Assembly (NCBI GenBank): GCA_964557575.1 | Contig: CAZLBC010000098.1 | Location: forward strand, 1-16,866 | Length of the DNA stretch: 16,866 nt | Reading direction: 5' to 3' | Source of the DNA: CAZLBC01 sp964557575 | Lineage (GTDB): Bacteria; Planctomycetota; Phycisphaerae; SM23-33 | Part shown: positions 14,151-16,866 of the stretch, one piece after another | How positions within the stretch are numbered: position 1 is the first letter of the stretch | How the letters are laid out: each line of letters starts with the position of its first letter | The notes under the pieces: model-generated | What the model was told of the DNA's origin: nothing | What the model saw: only the letters and a program-made list of their open reading frames with translations | Databases searched by the model: none | Translations under genes and position numbers: made by a program

Positions 14151-14624
14151 CTACTCTTTTTCCTGTTTTCTTTTTTCATCGCGCGTCTTTTCCAGGAGTT
14201 CGATCACGGCCATGTCTTTGTTTCGGTGCGTGGCACGTTTGCTCTTGATTATATCCCCCAAATCCGCAATATTGAGTGTCTTTCCGTCGAAATCCACCGC
14301 CGCCGCACGGGACCGCAGTGATTCGAACGAGCGCACGCCGTCGACCCTGGAAATGAAGTCGAGATATATCCCCGCCTCATCGTTTTCCACTTTTCGCAGT
14401 GTGGTCATCGGCGATGTCGCATCGATATAACTGCCGCCGAGTTCTGCGGCGAGTTCCTTGAGCTTGCTGATATTCCTGGGGGTTTCGCGGATCATGAAGT
14501 CGATATCGAGGGTGGTCACCGGGGCCCCCTGGAGCGCGGCGGCGGCGTTGCCGATCATGACCGCATCGAGCTTGATCGTGTTCATTGCCGCGGCGATACG
14601 GCTGAGGACACGTTCGGCGTTCAT
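14151..14624 (-). CDS. Small nucleotidyltransferase-fold protein
   Basis: A 157-residue protein. The N-terminus reads AVMIGNAAAALQGAPVTTLDIDFMI (21-45), the G-N/G-x-A...T-x-D-x-D pattern of polymerase-beta-like nucleotidyltransferases related to AbiEii and DUF6036. Later parts fit the same group: YLDFISRVDGVRSFESL (about 87-103), then an ADLGDIIKSKRATHRNKDMAVI segment with basic residues, and a charged Lys/Glu tail. Such proteins are often halves of toxin-antitoxin pairs, but no HTH partner lies beside it, so its role is open. GGGAGA precedes the ATG at 14624. The gene lies 84 bases downstream of tRNA-Arg on the same strand and may be reached by read-through. Confidence 0.8.
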   Translation of the reverse strand: MNAERVLSRIAAAMNTIKLDAVMIGNAAAALQGAPVTTLDIDFMIRETPRNISKLKELAAELGGSYIDATSPMTTLRKVENDEAGIYLDFISRVDGVRSFESLRSRAAAVDFDGKTLNIADLGDIIKSKRATHRNKDMAVIELLEKTRDEKRKQEKE

Positions 14625-14708
14625 AATCGTCTCTCCCGTGTCTATCCTGTGCGGACGGTATTCCGAACCGTTTTCATGAAGTGCAGCGGCCCGTGGCGCC
14701 GAAAAAAA

Positions 14709-14781
14709 TACGCCCGAGAGGATTCGAACCTCTAACTTCTTGCTCCGGAGGCAAGCACTCTATCCATTGAGCTACGGGCGC
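14709..14781 (-). tRNA. tRNA-Arg (anticodon CCG)
   Basis: The minus strand folds as a full cloverleaf of 73 bases. The acceptor stem GCGCCCG pairs with CGGGCGT (first pair G-U), the D arm starts GCTCAATGGATA, the anticodon stem CTTGC/GCAAG holds loop CTCCGGA, giving anticodon CCG for codon CGG, and the T arm is AGAGG-TTCGAAT-CCTCT. The discriminator base is A and CCA is not encoded. Seven T follow directly, so termination may occur there. Confidence 0.97.
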
Positions 14782-14798
14782 GCAACAACAACCCCTCT

Positions 14799-14827
14799 AT
14801 TGTCATCCCTCCGCCCGCGATTGTCAA
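14799..14827 (-). promoter_or_regulatory. Sigma70-type promoter of tRNA-Arg
   Basis: The minus strand has a perfect TTGACA (14827-14822), a 17-base spacer and GACAAT (14804-14799). Transcription would begin about ten bases before the mature tRNA 5' end at 14781. Spacing, boxes and position agree well. Confidence 0.65.
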
Positions 14828-15370
14828 CCGTGAATGAGCATATGCGGGCTCCGCAGTGCCCCGCCGGAGAGGAGATTCGCCCTGCTATACTCCTGCCGAT
14901 TTGCTTGTTGTTCTGCGTCATTCCGCCGGTGCCGCCGCGGGCAGATCCCGGCGATATGCGGGGGCAGTGCCGGGCTGAAAACGCCGCTGAAACGCGTTGT
15001 CGCTTGCGAGGGCAGGCGGGTCAAAAACGCGAAAAACGGGTCACGTGACCCGCCGTTGACCCGTTTTGACCCGTTTGGGGGCTCGGATGAGCAGGAGGTC
15101 GGCGGCTTGTCGGGCGGTGTTCGGCGGCGGGGGGAAGGGGGATTGAGGGGGGCGGCAGGGGGGATAGGGCTGGCCGGAATGCCTTGAAATGTCGTAGTGC
15201 GGATACGATAATGAAGATGTACCCCGGCACGGCGGGAAGGCTGGGAGCATGTTGGGAGCGGGAAGGATGAAGCGGCGGTGTCGAAATTGAAGGAGCAGTA
15301 AATGGGACAGCGTTTCAATGATACATGAGCCGGTAAAGAAGGCGTCGAAAAGTGATAGCTGTTTGCCGCG
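14828..15370. other. Gene-free stretch with G-run array
   Basis: No supported gene is seen between tRNA-Arg and 15371; a 219-codon minus-strand frame here is Pro/Ser-rich with no domain pattern. Besides the palindrome cluster (15018-15072), 15130-15170 holds G runs of 6, 5, 6, 6 and 3 with 2-5 base gaps, which meets the usual pattern for a plus-strand G-quadruplex. The stretch 15180-15370 shows nothing clear. Confidence 0.5.
15018..15072. repeat. GGGTCA/TGACCC repeat cluster with palindrome
   Basis: GGGTCA occurs at 15018-15023 and 15038-15043, and its reverse complement TGACCC at 15046-15051, 15057-15062 and 15067-15072. The centre CGGGTCACGTGACCCG (15037-15052) is a perfect 16-bp palindrome. 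Alternatively AAAACGGGTCA (15033-15043) pairs perfectly over 11 bp with TGACCCGTTTT (15057-15067). It may be a protein-binding array or a two-way terminator. Confidence 0.6.
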
Positions 15371-15778
15371 ATGAATAACGAAGAAATAACCCCGGAATAC
15401 ATTGAAGACAATGCTCCCAGTCGAGTAGAGATGACATTTCGTTTCGATTTGGCAACCAGCTCGTGTGGCGATGTCGCGGTCAAATGCTATAAGGTAATGC
15501 CGGGATTGCTGGTCGGGCTTTTTGGTATTGGTCTTGTTCTTCTGATAGTACGTGAAAATATCTACTACGATTCCATAAGCAGTTCCACGCTTGATACCAT
15601 GCTGTTTTTTGCGGGAGCCATTCTCATTGTCATTGGATTCGGCTTTCTCATTTCATGTATACGTATTGTTTACAGGGCAGAGGATAAAAGCTTCACATGG
15701 GAACAAATAAGCTTCATTGGCATCCCCCCTCCCCCTCTGCCCGGAAGACCGAGTGTCCATTGTCTCACGGCCGCATGA
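15371..15778 (+). CDS. Two-helix membrane protein, probably truncated at its C-terminus
   Basis: A 135-residue frame with no recognised family. Residues 1-43 are polar and acidic. Two membrane helices follow: about 44-61 (MPGLLVGLFGIGLVLLIV) and 75-98 (TLDTMLFFAGAILIVIGFGF, extended). After RAEDKSFTWEQISFIG (101-116) the frame turns into IPPPPLPGRPSVHCLTAA, encoded by a C-rich tract unlike what precedes it. The upstream part is less GC-rich, with ordinary codon use. This suggests the original 3' end was lost near 15720 by an insertion or rearrangement tied to the neighbouring integrase gene. No ribosome-binding site is evident, and an in-frame stop at 15356 limits extension. It may be a pseudogene. 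Confidence 0.55.
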   Translation: MNNEEITPEYIEDNAPSRVEMTFRFDLATSSCGDVAVKCYKVMPGLLVGLFGIGLVLLIVRENIYYDSISSSTLDTMLFFAGAILIVIGFGFLISCIRIVYRAEDKSFTWEQISFIGIPPPPLPGRPSVHCLTAA

Positions 15779-15932
15779 TTTTCTCCGGCTGAAATGCCCT
15801 TTAACCCCTTCCCGGGCAGGCTCCGTGCATAAAACCCCCGCCGCAGCCCTTTTCCTCCGGCTTTCAGCCGCCGAATAATGCCTCCCCGGGCATCGGGGCC
15901 CGCCACAGCACCGGAAAATACCACCTGCCTGC

Positions 15933-16866
15933 ATGGCACAACAGAAACGACTGGAACTGACATGGCATACACCATCGAAGCGATGGAAAAAGCAGATCCG
16001 CGGGCGGGTGATCTACTTCGGCAGGGCGTCAGCCAAAGACGACCTCTCCGGCTACGCCCGAGCCCTGAGCAACTACCGCCACTGGCAGCAAACCGGCCGC
16101 CGGATCGAAGACCCTCTCCCGCCTGATGCCGATCTTGCCCATACCCGGCAACCTGCTCCTCCCGCTCCCGTGTCCGTCAGTTGCTCCCGTCCGCTGACGG
16201 AGCTGCTGGATGAATACCTCGCCTTCCAGGAGCAACGCTACCGCCGGGGCCTCTACATAGAGACCCGGCTGCAGAACAACACTCAAATCCCCGATGACCG
16301 CCCGGCGGGCGGCGATACGATCGTCTACGATACTTACCAGCAGATCCTTCATTTATCAATCGGCTTACGGCAAGCCTGCGAAGCTGTATCATACGACGGC
16401 AGCGAGCGGTCGGGTGCGTTGTTTCTGGGCAAGTACCGTGAGATCTGCGAGGAGAAGATGTTTTCCGGTTATTGGAAGCCGGGTACCTTCAACGGTGCGA
16501 TCAAGATCGGCCGGGCGTTTCTCGGCTGGCTGTACCGCAACTACTACCTTCAGTCGCTTCCCCGCCAGCTTTCTGAGCTCTGCCGGAAATACCGCTCTTT
16601 ACCCTCTGCCCGCTCGATACCGCCTGATGCCCTGAAGACTCTCTGGCGACATGCCCCGAGCATAGACGGTCGGATGCGTGCATTTATGTGTTTGGGTTTG
16701 AACTGCGGTTATTACGGCAAGGACATTGCGACGCTTGACGGCGGTCACCTTCAGACGGGCTGGATTATCAGGCATCGGCGGAAGACGGGTGTCCCGACGC
16801 GTCATAAGCTCTGGGATCTGACGCGGGAGCTGATCGCGGAGGCGGGGGGTGTTGTCGGGGGCGGGG
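15933..16866 (+). CDS. Integrase-like tyrosine recombinase, 3' end outside the window
   Basis: The frame is open from the ATG at 15933 to the edge (311 codons). Residues 7-60 match the N-terminus of planctomycete integrases (LELTWHTPSKRWKKQIRGR, YFG, then a K..A..Y...L...R..W helix), probably the arm-binding domain. A Pro/Ala linker (about 61-86) leads to a core-binding region (87-210, with PGTFNGAIKIGRAFLGWLY). The catalytic domain begins near 228. Where tyrosine recombinases have G-[ML]-R-x-x-[ED]-I, this reads LNCGYYGKDIATL (256-268), with Tyr in place of the first catalytic Arg. GWIIRHRRKTGVPTRHKLWDLT (276-297) fits the beta-strand with the catalytic Lys. The H-x-x-R box and nucleophilic Tyr would lie beyond the edge. 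An in-frame stop at 15876 and no other ATG fix the start, though no Shine-Dalgarno is seen. Confidence 0.8.
   Translation, partial: MAQQKRLELTWHTPSKRWKKQIRGRVIYFGRASAKDDLSGYARALSNYRHWQQTGRRIEDPLPPDADLAHTRQPAPPAPVSVSCSRPLTELLDEYLAFQEQRYRRGLYIETRLQNNTQIPDDRPAGGDTIVYDTYQQILHLSIGLRQACEAVSYDGSERSGALFLGKYREICEEKMFSGYWKPGTFNGAIKIGRAFLGWLYRNYYLQSLPRQLSELCRKYRSLPSARSIPPDALKTLWRHAPSIDGRMRAFMCLGLNCGYYGKDIATLDGGHLQTGWIIRHRRKTGVPTRHKLWDLTRELIAEAGGVVGGG

Noticed and set aside
14824..15483. A 219-codon minus-strand frame
   Set aside because: It crosses the palindrome cluster and G runs, is Pro/Ser-rich and has no domain or ribosome-binding site.

Overview
The window looks like chromosome of a GC-rich bacterium, most likely from the Planctomycetota (Phycisphaerae-like would fit). 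This is inferred from gene content: a Tat-exported Gfo/Idh/MocA oxidoreductase beside a URO-D-type protein, a DUF1080 lipoprotein, a DUF3467 protein, and a planctomycete-style integrase. No rRNA or marker protein allows a firmer placement. Core genes are GC-rich; the left edge, the spacers holding dispersed repeats, and the AraC promoter are much more AT-rich.

Layout. 1-67 is the start of a leftward gene cut by the edge, with a promoter/operator region behind it. 310-640, 4540-5065 and 8150-8735 are three diverged copies of one dispersed non-coding repeat. 897-4325 (leftward) is a three-gene group: a soluble HlyD/MFP-like adaptor, a DUF3467 protein and a shortened SecA-like ATPase, with a strong intrinsic terminator between the last two. 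5057-5120 is a perfect tandem array of a 16-bp G/T unit at the end of repeat copy B. der (leftward) and pgi (rightward) are divergent housekeeping genes. A 62-residue protein gene follows repeat copy C.

9196-13303 is a sugar-metabolism-like locus. A leftward URO-D/MtaA-like gene and a Gfo/Idh/MocA gene sit back to back with a rightward AraC regulator and a DUF1080 lipoprotein gene. The shared intergenic region carries a 7-bp inverted repeat that could be the operator. 13384-14015 is a VapBC toxin-antitoxin pair with a direct-repeat operator candidate. A small nucleotidyltransferase-fold gene and tRNA-Arg(CCG), with a good sigma70-like promoter, follow on the minus strand.

The right end (14830-16866) looks accessory. 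It holds a GGGTCA/TGACCC palindrome cluster, a G-run array, a two-helix membrane protein with an abnormal C-terminus, and an integrase-like gene that runs off the edge. That integrase has Tyr where tyrosine recombinases normally have the first catalytic Arg. The least conventional items are the adaptor/DUF3467/short-SecA group, the repeat family and the atypical integrase.
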